Shown piece after piece: positions 9,050 to 19,827 of a DNA stretch of 34,591 nt (position 1 is its first letter; each line of letters begins with the position of its first letter). Origin of the DNA: Candidatus Komeilibacteria bacterium (GTDB taxonomy: Bacteria; Patescibacteriota; Patescibacteriia; UBA1558; UBA10009); contig JAUYIT010000008.1 of NCBI GenBank assembly GCA_030688315.1, forward strand, positions 85,240 to 119,830, read 5' to 3'. The translations under genes were made by a program, and so were the position numbers. The notes below the pieces were generated by a model. That model had not been told where the DNA came from and ran no database searches. It saw nothing but the letters and a program-made list of their open reading frames with translations.

Positions 9050-9913
9050 ATGATGGCAATGTCAGCATTGACCACATCTAAAGGAACTCGCGAGCAGAAG
9101 GACTCGTTTTTCAGCTTGCTAAAGTCAGCCGTCAGCGAAGCGGCAAAAATTATCTTGAAAGAGATGAAGCCGTCGCGCGCGGGTTTACAAATTTTGCTCG
9201 CCAATGGCCACGTATTTAAGGCCGCCATTATCAAGGCGGTTACGGACACGGCTCGGGAACTTTTGGCGCCAGCATTGTCGGAAAATGCCTCCGCTTACGA
9301 GTTCGCTCGTCTAACCTTGGGCCGTGCTTTTATCACGCCTGAAGAAGTCATGCGGGCTCGTCGCGGCGTGGTCTACACGCCGGAACAACTCACAGAGTTC
9401 AAAAGAATTCTGCCGACGCAAGACATAATCCAATGGGCAAAGTCGAACGGCTTTATACTGGTCGCCGGTCCAGCAAAACCACTTTCGCTTTTAGAGATAA
9501 GGGATCTGGATCCCATTTTCTTTTACGCGAAATCAGGAGATTGGTATGCGGGCGATGCCGAGAAGTTTTCTCGGGACGACAAAGTCGATGTTACTTGGCT
9601 TATGGTCAGGAAAGAGGCCGTCCAAGATTCCTTCTCGAAAAGTTGGACCGAACAAACGGCTTTACTCTTGGAGGTTGAGTATGTGCCCAACGTTGCCGAA
9701 GTCGCATGGGCAGTCACGACCTATAAGGCCGTGAGGGGTATTTACTTGATGCCGAACTTCTACGTTCGTACATCATCAGTGGATGCCCTCGGCAACCGCG
9801 TGCCCGTCGGCCTTTTCGGCGCCAGCGGTCTGGCCATCAACGACTGCTGGGATGTCGATCGCCATGGCGCTCTGGCGGTTGTTTCTGCCCGGAAGTTGAA
9901 GATGGAATCTTAA
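9050..9913 (+). CDS. Hypothetical protein (287 aa)
   Basis: Long ORF with Shine-Dalgarno-like GAAAGGATGATG; C-terminal YVRTSSVDALGNRVPVGLFGASGLAINDCWD...VVSARKLK; start may be a few codons downstream. Confidence 0.7.
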   Translation: MMAMSALTTSKGTREQKDSFFSLLKSAVSEAAKIILKEMKPSRAGLQILLANGHVFKAAIIKAVTDTARELLAPALSENASAYEFARLTLGRAFITPEEVMRARRGVVYTPEQLTEFKRILPTQDIIQWAKSNGFILVAGPAKPLSLLEIRDLDPIFFYAKSGDWYAGDAEKFSRDDKVDVTWLMVRKEAVQDSFSKSWTEQTALLLEVEYVPNVAEVAWAVTTYKAVRGIYLMPNFYVRTSSVDALGNRVPVGLFGASGLAINDCWDVDRHGALAVVSARKLKMES

Positions 9914-10023
9914 GGTCTCAATCCTTTTGATTCCTTGATCCTCCGCGTTAGTATACAAGCAATTGTGTCTGGCGCGGGGGATCTTTTTCTTTCCGCGAAA
10001 ATAAAATCGGCGGATTTTTTCAA

Positions 10024-10063
10024 TCAAAAAACGGCTCGCCGATTCGGCGGGCCGTTTTTGTTT
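10024..10063. terminator. Bidirectional intrinsic terminator
   Basis: AAAAAACGGCtcGCCGattCGGCggGCCGTTTTTG between the 287 aa ORF and rpoC. Confidence 0.75.
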
Positions 10064-10144
10064 TTAGTCAGAGATTCTATCGGTCAGTCGCTTCGCTCCT
10101 TCCCTCCCCGCCTTGACTCGCAAGGCGAGGCTGGCAGAATGACA

Positions 10145-13100
10145 TTATTTTTTCCTAAATCCTGTACCAGCCGGAATCAGGCGGCCGATAATAACGTTTT
10201 CCTTTAAGCCGCGAAAATGGTCGATCTTGCCGGTAATGGCCGCGTCAATCAGCACGCGGGCGGTTTCTTGGAACGAAGCGGCCGAGAGGAAGGAGTCGGT
10301 AGAAAGCGACGCTTTAATTAGACCTAACAGCATCACATCGGCCGTGGCTTCCCTGCCCTTAACCTTTTTGGCTTTCTGGTTTTCTTCGGTGAGCAAGGAG
10401 CGAGTCACAGTTTCGCCGGGCAGTAAATTGGTATCGCCGGCATCCTTAACCGTTAAACGGGAGAACATCTGCCTCACGATAATTTCAATATGCTTGGCGT
10501 TAAGTTTTTGACCCTGTGAAGAATAGATGTAAAGAATTTCCTTGATAATATATTTTTGCACATCCAGCTGGCCCTTGTGTAAATGCAGTTCATGCAAATC
10601 CATACTGCCTTCGGTGAGAGGGTCGCCCTCATTGACCAAATCGCCATCTTTAACCCACAAGGCGTAGCCCGGCGGAACAATCACTTCCATGATGGATTCG
10701 GTATCGGCAATAATTTTTAGGTTGTCGCCCTGGATTTTAACTATGCCGTTATGAGTTGATTTAATTACCTTTTTCTCGTTCTGCTTGTGCTTCATCAGCT
10801 TGTCACCGGGCTTAACGCCGGCGCCGTCCTTAACCAGCAGGTCAAAGTCCTCGTTAATGGTCAGGTTTTCCGTAACTTCGCCGTTGTATTTAATTTTGAC
10901 TAAACGCTGACTGCGGGTGCCGCCGGCCATATTCTTGTCAATCATAATCTGGCCGTGCACTTCGGCTACAATCGCCTTCTTTTTAGGGGGACGGGCTTCA
11001 AATAATTCCTCAACTCTGGGCAGACCCTGGGTAATGTCGGCGCCGGCCACGCCACCGGTGTGGAAGGTTCTCATGGTCAGCTGGGTGCCGGGTTCGCCAA
11101 TGGATTGCGCGGCAATCACGCCGACGGCCGTACCCATGGCCACCGGGGCGTTAAAGCCCAAGTCAAAACCGTAGCAGGTTTGGCATAAGCCGCGAGTGGA
11201 TTTACAAGTAATGTTGGAACGGATGGTTACGGTTTCCAGTTCCATGCCTTCCAGTTTTTTAAGAGCGTCTTTGGAAACAATTTCACCCGTTTTAACCAAC
11301 GTCTTTTTGGTTTTAGGATGAACAATATCGTGCATGGTTACGCGGCCCCAGATTAAGTTGGGAATGGTTTCGCCCATTTTTTCGGAATCGGCTTTGGTAA
11401 TGGTAAAGCCCTCGGTATCACCGCAATCCTCTTCCATAATTACCAAATCCTGGGCTACGTCCACCAATCTTCTGGTAAGGTAACCGGCGTTGGCGGTTCT
11501 TAAGGCGGTGTCGGATAAACCTTTGCGGGTACCGTGAGTGGAGATAAAGTATTCCAACACGTCCAAACCTTCTTGGAAGTTGGCCTTAATGGGCAGTTCA
11601 ATAATTTCACCCGAGGGGTTAATCACCAAGCCCTTAATACCCATAATCTGAATCATCTGGGCCCAGCTGCCGCGGGCGCCGGAATTGATAATGGAGAAGA
11701 GCGAGCTGCCGCTGTCAAAGGAATTTTTGGATAACTCGGTAATTTCTTCCTTAACGCCGGTCCAAACTTCCACCACTTTAACGTAGCGTTCCTTGTTGGT
11801 CAGCAAGCCCTCTTCATATTGTTCCTGAATTTGTTCCACCAGCTTTTCACCCTTTTTAATAATCTCCGGTTTTTCCTTAAGGGTAGGAATATCATTCATG
11901 CCCCAGGATAAGCCGGAAGCGGTAATGGTGCGGTAGCCGATGGTTTTTAATTGATCCAAAAATTTGGCGGTAAATTCGCAGTCGTAAATTTCCAAAGAGC
12001 GCGCCACCAACTGCTTTAAGGTTCGGGAATTCATTTCATCGTTAACCAGACCCAGTTTTTCCGGAATGATTTCGTTAAAAATCAAACGGCCCACGGTGGT
12101 TTCCACAATTTCATTTTTAATGCTGACGCCGATGCGATCGTGCAGGCGGACCTTGTTGAGGTTGTAAGCGGTTTTGGCTTCGGCTTCGTCGGAAAAATAT
12201 TTAACGGGTTTGGTTTGGGAAGGGTTGATAAAGGTCAGATAGTAACAACCCCACACCACGTCCTGGTCGGGCGAAGCAACCGGTTCGCCGGTTGCCGGCT
12301 TAAGCAGGTTTTTTGAAGAAAGCATGATTTCGGCGGCTTCACGCTTGGCCTCTTCGGTAATGGGCACGTGCACGGCCATTTGGTCGCCGTCAAAGTCGGC
12401 GTTAAAGGCCTTACACACCATGGGGTGGATCTGGATGGCTTTACCTTCAATCAAAATCGGCTGAAAGGCCTGAATACCCAAACGGTGCAAAGTGGGGGCG
12501 CGGTTTAAAAACACGTGAGCGTGTTTGGTTACTTCTTCCAAAATAGCCCAGACCTCTTCGTGATCTTGTTCAATGTAGCGGTTGGCGGAGCGGACGTTAT
12601 GAACCGCTTCGCTTAAAATAAGTTTAGAAATAACAAACGGGCGGAACAATTCCAAGGCCATGGTTTTAGGCAAACCGCATTGGTGCATTTCCAGTTTGGG
12701 GCCAATGACGATGACGGAACGGCCGGAATAGTCAATACGCTTACCCAACAGGTTCTGGCGGAAACGGCCTTGCTTGCCTTTTAAAATGTCGGCAATGCTT
12801 TTCAGCATTCTTTTTTGGCCGGTGGAAGCGGTCACGGTTTTACCGCGGCGGGCGCCATTGTCAATCAAGGCGTCCACGGCTTCCTGCAACATTCTTTTTT
12901 CGTTTCTTTGAATGACCTCGGGGGCGTTTAATTCCTGCAAGCGCTTTAAGCGGTTGTTGCGGTTAATAACGCGGCGGTACAAATCGTTAAGGTCCGAGGT
13001 GGCAAAGCGCCCGCCATCAAGCTGAACAATCGGCCGCAAATCCGGAGGAATAACCGGCACCATGGTTAAAATCATCCATTCGGGGCGGATGTTGTTGGCT

Positions 13101-14020
13101 ACCAAACTGCGGATCAGTTTGGATCTTCTGATCATGCGTTTCTTTTTGGAAGGAATTGCTTGGGTAATTTCCAAATCCAGAGCGGTGGCGGCCTTTTCCA
13201 AATCAATGGCGGTCAATAATTGTCTGACGGCTTCAGCACCGATGCCGGCTTCAAACACGTGGCCGTACTTTAAAGACAAATCCTGATACGCGCTTTCGGT
13301 AATTATTTTAAATGGCTTTAAATCCTTGAGTTCTTTTTTGGCCACTTCGGCGGCCCGCTCTAAAGTTTCGGTTTTATTCTGCTTGGCGTTATTGATGATA
13401 TTAAGTTCTTTTTGGAACGCGCCTTCGGTCACGCTGTTTTCCTGTTTTTTCTTATTCAGCTCGGCAATTTTTTGTTCAAATTCGCGCTCAATGGCTTTGT
13501 GTTTGCTCTTTTGTTCGCCTTTAATCTGTTCCAAAGTTTGCGCTCTTAAATCTTCATCCACGCGCAAAATAATAAAGGAAGCAAAGTAAATAACTTTTTC
13601 CAGTTCCTGAATTGACAAGTCCAACACCAAACCGATCTTGGAAGGGATGCCCCGCAAAAACCAGATGTGCGAAACGGGCGAAGCCAGCGCAATGTGGCCC
13701 ATGCGTTCGCGCCGCACCACGGCCCGGGTAACTTCCACGCCGCACTTATCGCAGGTAATGCCTTTGTAGCGGATGCGCTTGTATTTGCCGCAGTAGCATT
13801 CCCAGTCCTTGGACGGGCCAAAAATGCGTTCGCAGAACAAGCCGTCCTTTTCCGGTTTTTGGGTGCGGTAGTTGATCGTTTCGGGCTTTAACACTTCGCC
13901 GGTGGACCAAACCAGAATCTCTTTGGGCGAAGCCAAACGCAAACGGATGCCGTTAAAGTCGGTAGCGGCCACGTTATTGTCGGGCATAAAGGCGGTTTTG
14001 GAAGAAGAAGGATTTGGCAT
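10145..14020 (-). CDS. rpoC: RNA polymerase subunit beta'
   Basis: 1291 aa; [14 protein letters not shown] catalytic motif, N-terminal zinc-binding cysteines. Confidence 0.98.
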   Translation of the reverse strand: MPNPSSSKTAFMPDNNVAATDFNGIRLRLASPKEILVWSTGEVLKPETINYRTQKPEKDGLFCERIFGPSKDWECYCGKYKRIRYKGITCDKCGVEVTRAVVRRERMGHIALASPVSHIWFLRGIPSKIGLVLDLSIQELEKVIYFASFIILRVDEDLRAQTLEQIKGEQKSKHKAIEREFEQKIAELNKKKQENSVTEGAFQKELNIINNAKQNKTETLERAAEVAKKELKDLKPFKIITESAYQDLSLKYGHVFEAGIGAEAVRQLLTAIDLEKAATALDLEITQAIPSKKKRMIRRSKLIRSLVANNIRPEWMILTMVPVIPPDLRPIVQLDGGRFATSDLNDLYRRVINRNNRLKRLQELNAPEVIQRNEKRMLQEAVDALIDNGARRGKTVTASTGQKRMLKSIADILKGKQGRFRQNLLGKRIDYSGRSVIVIGPKLEMHQCGLPKTMALELFRPFVISKLILSEAVHNVRSANRYIEQDHEEVWAILEEVTKHAHVFLNRAPTLHRLGIQAFQPILIEGKAIQIHPMVCKAFNADFDGDQMAVHVPITEEAKREAAEIMLSSKNLLKPATGEPVASPDQDVVWGCYYLTFINPSQTKPVKYFSDEAEAKTAYNLNKVRLHDRIGVSIKNEIVETTVGRLIFNEIIPEKLGLVNDEMNSRTLKQLVARSLEIYDCEFTAKFLDQLKTIGYRTITASGLSWGMNDIPTLKEKPEIIKKGEKLVEQIQEQYEEGLLTNKERYVKVVEVWTGVKEEITELSKNSFDSGSSLFSIINSGARGSWAQMIQIMGIKGLVINPSGEIIELPIKANFQEGLDVLEYFISTHGTRKGLSDTALRTANAGYLTRRLVDVAQDLVIMEEDCGDTEGFTITKADSEKMGETIPNLIWGRVTMHDIVHPKTKKTLVKTGEIVSKDALKKLEGMELETVTIRSNITCKSTRGLCQTCYGFDLGFNAPVAMGTAVGVIAAQSIGEPGTQLTMRTFHTGGVAGADITQGLPRVEELFEARPPKKKAIVAEVHGQIMIDKNMAGGTRSQRLVKIKYNGEVTENLTINEDFDLLVKDGAGVKPGDKLMKHKQNEKKVIKSTHNGIVKIQGDNLKIIADTESIMEVIVPPGYALWVKDGDLVNEGDPLTEGSMDLHELHLHKGQLDVQKYIIKEILYIYSSQGQKLNAKHIEIIVRQMFSRLTVKDAGDTNLLPGETVTRSLLTEENQKAKKVKGREATADVMLLGLIKASLSTDSFLSAASFQETARVLIDAAITGKIDHFRGLKENVIIGRLIPAGTGFRKK

Positions 14021-14081
14021 AATTTAGGTTATCGAGCTTAAGCTCAATTTAGATTATGAAGTTAAACGATTAGCCGGTTGA

Positions 14082-17000
14082 TTATTCTTTGCGGTGTTCC
14101 AGCGCTTCCGTTTCTTCCTGGCGGCTGGGTTTAATGAGCGGCTTATCGTCTTTTAACAGTTCCACTTCCAAGCCCAGACCTTTAAGTTCCCTAACCAACA
14201 CGTTGAAGGATTCGGGAATATTAAGCTTGGTGACCGGTTCGCCCTTGATGATTGATTCATAGGCCTTGCTGCGGCCGGGAATATCATCGGATTTGATAGT
14301 AAGAATTTCTTGCAAAGCGTGAGCGGCGCCATAGGCCTCCAAGGCCCAAACTTCCATTTCGCCGAACCTTTGTCCGCCGCCTTGGGCCTTGCCGCCCAAG
14401 GGCTGTTGAGTAACTAGTGAGTATGGCCCAATGCTTCTTTGGTGAATCTTATCTTCCACCAAGTGATTCAGTTTTAACATGTAAATAATGCCGACGGTAG
14501 TTTTTTTGTTAAAGGGTTCGCCGGTGCGGCCATCAAACAACTGGATTTTACCGTCTTCGGAAAAACCGGCTTTTTTAAGTTCCTGCTGAATGCTTTCCAC
14601 GCTCACGCCGTTTAAGGCGGGCGAGGCCACGGTGTAGCCCAATTGCTTGGCGGCCATGCCCAAGTGGGTTTCCAACAACTGCCCTAGGTTCATACGGGAA
14701 ATAACGCCCAAAGGATTCAAAATCATATCCACCGGAGTACCGTCGGCTAAGAAAGGCATTTCCTGCGCTGGCACAATGCGGGAGATAACACCTTTGTTAC
14801 CGTGCCGGCCGGCCAACTTGTCGCCGGGCTGGACTTTTCTTAACTGGGCAATGGTGACCTGAATGCTTTTAATTACGCCGGCCGGTAATTTATCGCCGGA
14901 GACGCGGGAAAAGACCTTAATGTCAATCACTTTGCCGTGTTCGCCGTGTTCCAAGTAAAGCGAACTATCGCGCACGTCCTTGGCTTTTTCACCAAAGATG
15001 GCGCGCAGCAGTTTTTCTTCGGCGCTAAGCTCCGTTTCGCCTTTAGGGGTAATTTTACCTACCAAAATATCGCCGGCCTTAACCTGCGCGCCAATGCGGA
15101 TAACGCCTTCTTCGTCCAGATCTTTCAATTTTTCTTCAGACACGTTGGGAATGTCGCGGGTAACCACTTCGGGTCCTAACTTGGTGTCGCGCACGTCAAT
15201 GGAATAATCTTCAATATGGATAGAGCTGAATTTGCCGTTTTGCACTACCCGTTCGGAAATCAAAATAGCGTCTTCGTAGTTGCCGCCTTCCCAGGCCATA
15301 AAGGCAACCAACACGTTTTGACCCAAAGCCAGTTCGCCCTGATCGGTGGCGGCGCCGTCGGCCAGCACATCACCGGCCAAAATTTTGTCGCCTTTATCAA
15401 CCAACGGATAGTGGTTCATGCAGGTGGAAGCGTTGGAGCGCATAAACTTGCCCAATACGTATTCGTGCTCTTTATCCTGTTTGTCGGTTAAAATAATTTT
15501 GTCGCCCTGCACGGCGGTAACTTCACCGTCCTGTTCGGCCACAATCACCTGGCCCGAATCTTTGGCCGCCCTAAATTCAATGCCCGTGCCAATAATCGGC
15601 GCTTCGGGCCGCACTAACGAAACGGCCTGACGTTGCATGTTGGTGCCCATCAAAGCGCGGACGGCGTCGTCGTGTTCCAAAAAGGGAATCAAAGCCGTGG
15701 CAATAGAAATAATCTGATTAGGGGCCACGTCCAAAAAGTCGATTTTGGAAACGGCGGCAAATGAAGGTTTGCCGTGGACTCTCATTTCGGCGTACTCTTT
15801 AATAAAGAAGCCGGTCTCGTCGTCAATCGGGGTGGTGGCGGCGGCGGTGTTAAAGCGTTCTTCGGTAAAAGCGTCCAAATAAACAATTTCCTTACTCACT
15901 CTGGGCTTAATCGGCACGCTTAAAATGTTTTTAAAGTTATGAAGTTCTTTGGCTGTTTTTTCATCAATATTATCGCCGGCTTTAACTAAAACTTTTTTGC
16001 TGTCCGGTTCCATAACATCTTCGCGGGCAATTTGGCCTACCGCCAGTTTGCCATCATTAGCTACGTCATGCAGAACTTTGCGGAACGGGGTTTCAATAAA
16101 GCCGTATTCGTTAACGCGGGCGTACGAAGCCAAGTGGCCAACTAAACCGATGTTGGGTCCTTCAGGAGTGGCAATCGGACAGATACGTCCGTAGTGAGTT
16201 CTGTGTACGTCGCGGACTTCAAAACCGGCGCGTTCTCTGCTTAAACCGCCCGGGCCCATGGCACTCACGCGGCGCTTGTGTTCCAGCTCGGCCAGCGGAT
16301 TGGTCTGGTCCATAAACTGGGAAAGCTGGGAGCTCATAAAGAATTCCTTAATGGAGCCAATCACCGGACGGGCGTTAATCAGCTGGTTGGGGGTAACGCT
16401 GTTAATATCCATGGTGCTCATGCGGTCTTTAATGATGCGCTCCATGCGCGCCAAACCGATGCGGCATTTGTTTTGCACCAGTTCGCCGATGGCCCTAATG
16501 CGACGGTTGCCCAAGTGGTCAATATCGTCGGGCTGGTCCTGGGTAGTATTTAAACGGATGATTTCCTTGATGATTCTAACTAAGTCGTCCACTCTTAAAA
16601 TCCGATTTTCTTTGGTAATGGCCATGCTGTCGTTAAACTTTTTATTTAATTTGTAACGGCCCACCACGCCAAAATCGTAGCGGTCAAAATTAAAGAACAT
16701 GGCGTGGATTAAGGATTTGGCGTTATCCGGGGTGGCTAAATCGCCCGGCCTGATTCTTTTGTAAACTTCAATCAAACCTTCGCTTTCGTTTTTGGATGAA
16801 TCCTTAGCCAAAGTGCTTTCTATATAATCTATGTCGGGCAGTGTTTCAACGTCCTTAAACAGTTCTTTGATTTGTTCATTGGAGCTCACGCCAAAAGCCC
16901 GCAGTAACGAAGTTACGGCCACCTTGCGCTTGCGGTCGATTTTTACATAGATAACGTGGTTCTGATCGGTTTCCAGTTCCAGCCAGGCGCCGCGGTTGGG

Positions 17001-17468
17001 GATGATTTTGGCGCCGTATAAACGCTTGCCTCTAAAGTTTTCGGAAGTAAAAAAAACGCCGGCTGAACGGATCAGCTGCGAAACTACGACTCTTTCCACG
17101 CCGTTAATTACAAACGTGCCGCGGTTGGTCATGAGGGGAAAGTCCCCCAGATAAATTTCCTGTTCTTTGACTTCGCCGGTGCGTTCGTTAACCAAACGGG
17201 CTTTAACGCGAAGCGGCGCCTCGTAAGTAATGTTTTTGGCGCGAGCCACACGTTCGTGGAACTTTGGCTCGTCCAAGTAGTAGTCTTCAAAATACAGTTC
17301 CAGGTTGCGGCCGATAAAATCTTTGATTGGCGAAACCTCTTCAAACAATTCCTTGAGACCGTTCTCAAAGAACCATTGGTAAGACCTTTTTTGGATTTCG
17401 ATCAAGTCGGGGAGGGGTAAGGCGACTTTAGAGGAGGAAAAATACTTGCGCTCGATGGAACTTCGCAT
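14082..17468 (-). CDS. rpoB: RNA polymerase subunit beta
   Basis: 1128 aa; GRICPIATPEGPNIGLVGHLASYARVNEYGFIETP, GDKLAGRHGNKGV. Confidence 0.98.
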   Translation of the reverse strand: MRSSIERKYFSSSKVALPLPDLIEIQKRSYQWFFENGLKELFEEVSPIKDFIGRNLELYFEDYYLDEPKFHERVARAKNITYEAPLRVKARLVNERTGEVKEQEIYLGDFPLMTNRGTFVINGVERVVVSQLIRSAGVFFTSENFRGKRLYGAKIIPNRGAWLELETDQNHVIYVKIDRKRKVAVTSLLRAFGVSSNEQIKELFKDVETLPDIDYIESTLAKDSSKNESEGLIEVYKRIRPGDLATPDNAKSLIHAMFFNFDRYDFGVVGRYKLNKKFNDSMAITKENRILRVDDLVRIIKEIIRLNTTQDQPDDIDHLGNRRIRAIGELVQNKCRIGLARMERIIKDRMSTMDINSVTPNQLINARPVIGSIKEFFMSSQLSQFMDQTNPLAELEHKRRVSAMGPGGLSRERAGFEVRDVHRTHYGRICPIATPEGPNIGLVGHLASYARVNEYGFIETPFRKVLHDVANDGKLAVGQIAREDVMEPDSKKVLVKAGDNIDEKTAKELHNFKNILSVPIKPRVSKEIVYLDAFTEERFNTAAATTPIDDETGFFIKEYAEMRVHGKPSFAAVSKIDFLDVAPNQIISIATALIPFLEHDDAVRALMGTNMQRQAVSLVRPEAPIIGTGIEFRAAKDSGQVIVAEQDGEVTAVQGDKIILTDKQDKEHEYVLGKFMRSNASTCMNHYPLVDKGDKILAGDVLADGAATDQGELALGQNVLVAFMAWEGGNYEDAILISERVVQNGKFSSIHIEDYSIDVRDTKLGPEVVTRDIPNVSEEKLKDLDEEGVIRIGAQVKAGDILVGKITPKGETELSAEEKLLRAIFGEKAKDVRDSSLYLEHGEHGKVIDIKVFSRVSGDKLPAGVIKSIQVTIAQLRKVQPGDKLAGRHGNKGVISRIVPAQEMPFLADGTPVDMILNPLGVISRMNLGQLLETHLGMAAKQLGYTVASPALNGVSVESIQQELKKAGFSEDGKIQLFDGRTGEPFNKKTTVGIIYMLKLNHLVEDKIHQRSIGPYSLVTQQPLGGKAQGGGQRFGEMEVWALEAYGAAHALQEILTIKSDDIPGRSKAYESIIKGEPVTKLNIPESFNVLVRELKGLGLEVELLKDDKPLIKPSRQEETEALEHRKE

Positions 17469-17516
17469 AGTTATGTTTGAAAATTATAAAATATTATAAA
17501 TTTTAGACAAAAATAT

Positions 17517-17541
17517 AACCCTTTGGTCTTAAGGAAGGGTT
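17517..17541 (-). promoter_or_regulatory. Terminator-like hairpin in the putative rpoBC leader
   Basis: Minus strand AACCCTTccttaagaccAAAGGGTT-ATATTTTTG between predicted TSS and rpoB ATG. Confidence 0.45.
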
Positions 17542-17587
17542 TTTTAGGGCTGAAGTTTTACACAGCCAGAGAACAAAACATAGGCGG

Positions 17588-17616
17588 ATGATACCTTAAA
17601 AAAAAGGGCTTGTCAA
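17588..17616 (-). promoter_or_regulatory. Sigma70-type promoter for rpoBC
   Basis: Minus strand TTGACA-17-TATCAT. Confidence 0.7.
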
Positions 17617-17737
17617 GGGTTTAGTGTAAAAATTCGGTATCTTAGCTGTAATTAGCCAAAAAGTGAGATAATCAAAGTAGTAATTTTGTCAAATTTAAGG
17701 TCTAAAAAACCAAGTTTAATGCTTAATTTAGCAAAAA

Positions 17738-17764
17738 ATAAACCCTCAAAGCAAGGGTTTATTC
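17738..17764 (-). terminator. Intrinsic terminator downstream of the Mur ligase
   Basis: Minus strand AAACCCTTGCTTTGAGGGTTTATTTTTTG. Confidence 0.75.
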
Positions 17765-17803
17765 AGCACTTATCCACAGAAGCACTACATTACACAATAT
17801 TTT

Positions 17804-19102
17804 TTATGTTTTGGCAAGTAATTCTTTAACTACCTCTCGGTCATCCCAGGGAATTTTTTGACCACCAGCGACGCAGATGTATTGCTCACAACCCTTGCCT
17901 GTGATTAAAACGAGATCATTGGCTTTAGCGAACGACAGTGCCTTTTTAATGGCCTCGCGACGGTCTTCAATTTTGAATAAATTTTGGTTCAATATTTTAC
18001 CTTGTTGAATCGCGCCGTCAGCGACGTTATTAATAATCATCAGAGGATCGTCATCATATGGATCTTCGTTGGCCACAATTACATATTGCGCGTTATCAGC
18101 GGCCATTTTTCCTAAGATTGGTTGACGGGCTTTATCGCGGCCGCCGCCGCAGGAACCTAAAACGTGGATGATGTTATTAAAATTGAATAATTTTAAAGTT
18201 TCATATAATTTGGTCATTGATTCCGGCTCGGGCGCGTAATCAACCATCACTTTAAAATTTTGCCCTTCGTTTATCCATTCAAATCGGCCGGGCATGCTTT
18301 TAAAAGCAACTAAAGCTTTTTGAATTGTCTGGTCGTCAATGTTTTGTGATTTAGCCACAGCAACAGCGGCCAAAGAATTATAAATATTAACTTCACCAAT
18401 AAGATTAATTTCCAATTTCCAAGATCCAATTTCCAAAGACGAGCCAGCTTGATTGCTTTGAATGTTTTGTGCCTTAAAGTCAGAATTTTTGTTAATTGAA
18501 TAAGTTATTTTTTTATCAGCTTTGAAATTCAAAAAATAATCGGACTGCTCGTCATCAGCGTTGGCAACAATAATCTTGTTAATTTTTTTACCATCAATAA
18601 TTTTATGAGACCTGTTAGTCAAATGACGGAATAACTCGCCTTTGGCTTTTTTGTAATTTTCAAAACCGCCGTGCGCTTCCAAATGTTCGGGCGTCAAGTT
18701 CGTAAACACGGTAATGTCATAATTAATGCCGATGTGCCGATATTGTTTAATGCCTTCGGAAGAAGTTTCAATCACGGCATATTTACAACCCGCCTTAACC
18801 ATGTTCGCTAATAATTTTTGGGTCTGCATTCTACCCAGCATGGTCATTTTTTTATCATTTAGCCATTCTTTATCGGCCACTTTAAAATTGGCCGTGGTGG
18901 TAAAACCGACTTTATCACCCGCCCCTTCCAAAATTTTAGCAATCAAATTGACGGTGGTGGATTTGCCATTGGTGCCGGTTACGCCAACTACAATCAGTTT
19001 GCCGGAGGGATTGCCGTAAACCACCATGGCTAAAATGGCCAGTACTTTATGGTACCAGCCGATCATTAAGGATGGTAATAGTTTTTTTAATAGTGCCTTC
19101 AT
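17804..19102 (-). CDS. Mur ligase family protein, MurE-like
   Basis: 432 aa; VGVTGTNGKSTTVNLIAKIL, TNLTPEHLEAHGGFENYKKAKGELF, GSCGGGRDKARQP. Confidence 0.9.
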   Translation of the reverse strand: MKALLKKLLPSLMIGWYHKVLAILAMVVYGNPSGKLIVVGVTGTNGKSTTVNLIAKILEGAGDKVGFTTTANFKVADKEWLNDKKMTMLGRMQTQKLLANMVKAGCKYAVIETSSEGIKQYRHIGINYDITVFTNLTPEHLEAHGGFENYKKAKGELFRHLTNRSHKIIDGKKINKIIVANADDEQSDYFLNFKADKKITYSINKNSDFKAQNIQSNQAGSSLEIGSWKLEINLIGEVNIYNSLAAVAVAKSQNIDDQTIQKALVAFKSMPGRFEWINEGQNFKVMVDYAPEPESMTKLYETLKLFNFNNIIHVLGSCGGGRDKARQPILGKMAADNAQYVIVANEDPYDDDPLMIINNVADGAIQQGKILNQNLFKIEDRREAIKKALSFAKANDLVLITGKGCEQYICVAGGQKIPWDDREVVKELLAKT

Positions 19103-19827
19103 TATTTATTATTGTTGTTCAAAAACTCACCGATGGTTTGCACATCATCCGGTTTGCCAAAATCCAACCAAAAATCTTCAATCTCTTTGATTTTGACTCT
19201 TTTTTCTTTGGCTAGTAAATTAATGGCATCGGTCAGTTCAAATTCGCCGCGGGAGGATTTGGCAATCAAAGGCAGTTTTTTAAAAATGCTCGGCGTAAAT
19301 TTATACAAGCCGGTGTTGATCAGGTTGCCTACAAAGGTGGTGGGTTTTTCAATAATTTTATCCAAGTAATCTTCGCCATCGCGGATCAGTACGCCGTACT
19401 TTTGCGGCTCCGGATGCTTCAGGCCGGAAATATAGTTGAAGTCGTCGTCAATAAAGAATTTTTTTAGGTCCCCGACGGAATACAAATTGTCGCCGTAAAC
19501 GGTGATAAAACTTTCGTCATGGCCGATTAAATCCTTAACGCATTCAATGGGGCAGAGGGTGCCGTACTTATCGCCTAAAATATCAAATTGATTAACGATG
19601 GTAATTTTAAATTCGCCTTGATAGGTGTTTAAAAATTTTTCCATGATCTCTTTTTTGTAGCCAATCACCATGATGGCTTCGGTAAAGCCGGCTTCTTTCA
19701 AGTTTTTTAACAAATAATACAAAAAAGGATGGCCGTTGATTTCAATCAAGTGCTTGGGTTTTTCCTGGCTAAGATGAAGCATGCGCGTGCCTCGGCCCGC
19801 CGCCGCTACTACTACTTTGTTGATCAT
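19102..19827 (-). CDS. Sugar-phosphate nucleotidyltransferase
   Basis: 241 aa; VVVAAAGRGTRMLHLSQEKPKHLIEINGHPFLYYLLKNL signature. Confidence 0.88.
   Translation of the reverse strand: MINKVVVAAAGRGTRMLHLSQEKPKHLIEINGHPFLYYLLKNLKEAGFTEAIMVIGYKKEIMEKFLNTYQGEFKITIVNQFDILGDKYGTLCPIECVKDLIGHDESFITVYGDNLYSVGDLKKFFIDDDFNYISGLKHPEPQKYGVLIRDGEDYLDKIIEKPTTFVGNLINTGLYKFTPSIFKKLPLIAKSSRGEFELTDAINLLAKEKRVKIKEIEDFWLDFGKPDDVQTIGEFLNNNNK

Noticed and set aside
8859-9077. 72 aa minus ORF
   Set aside because: Overlaps the candidate ncRNA promoter and the start of the 287 aa ORF; no supporting signal.
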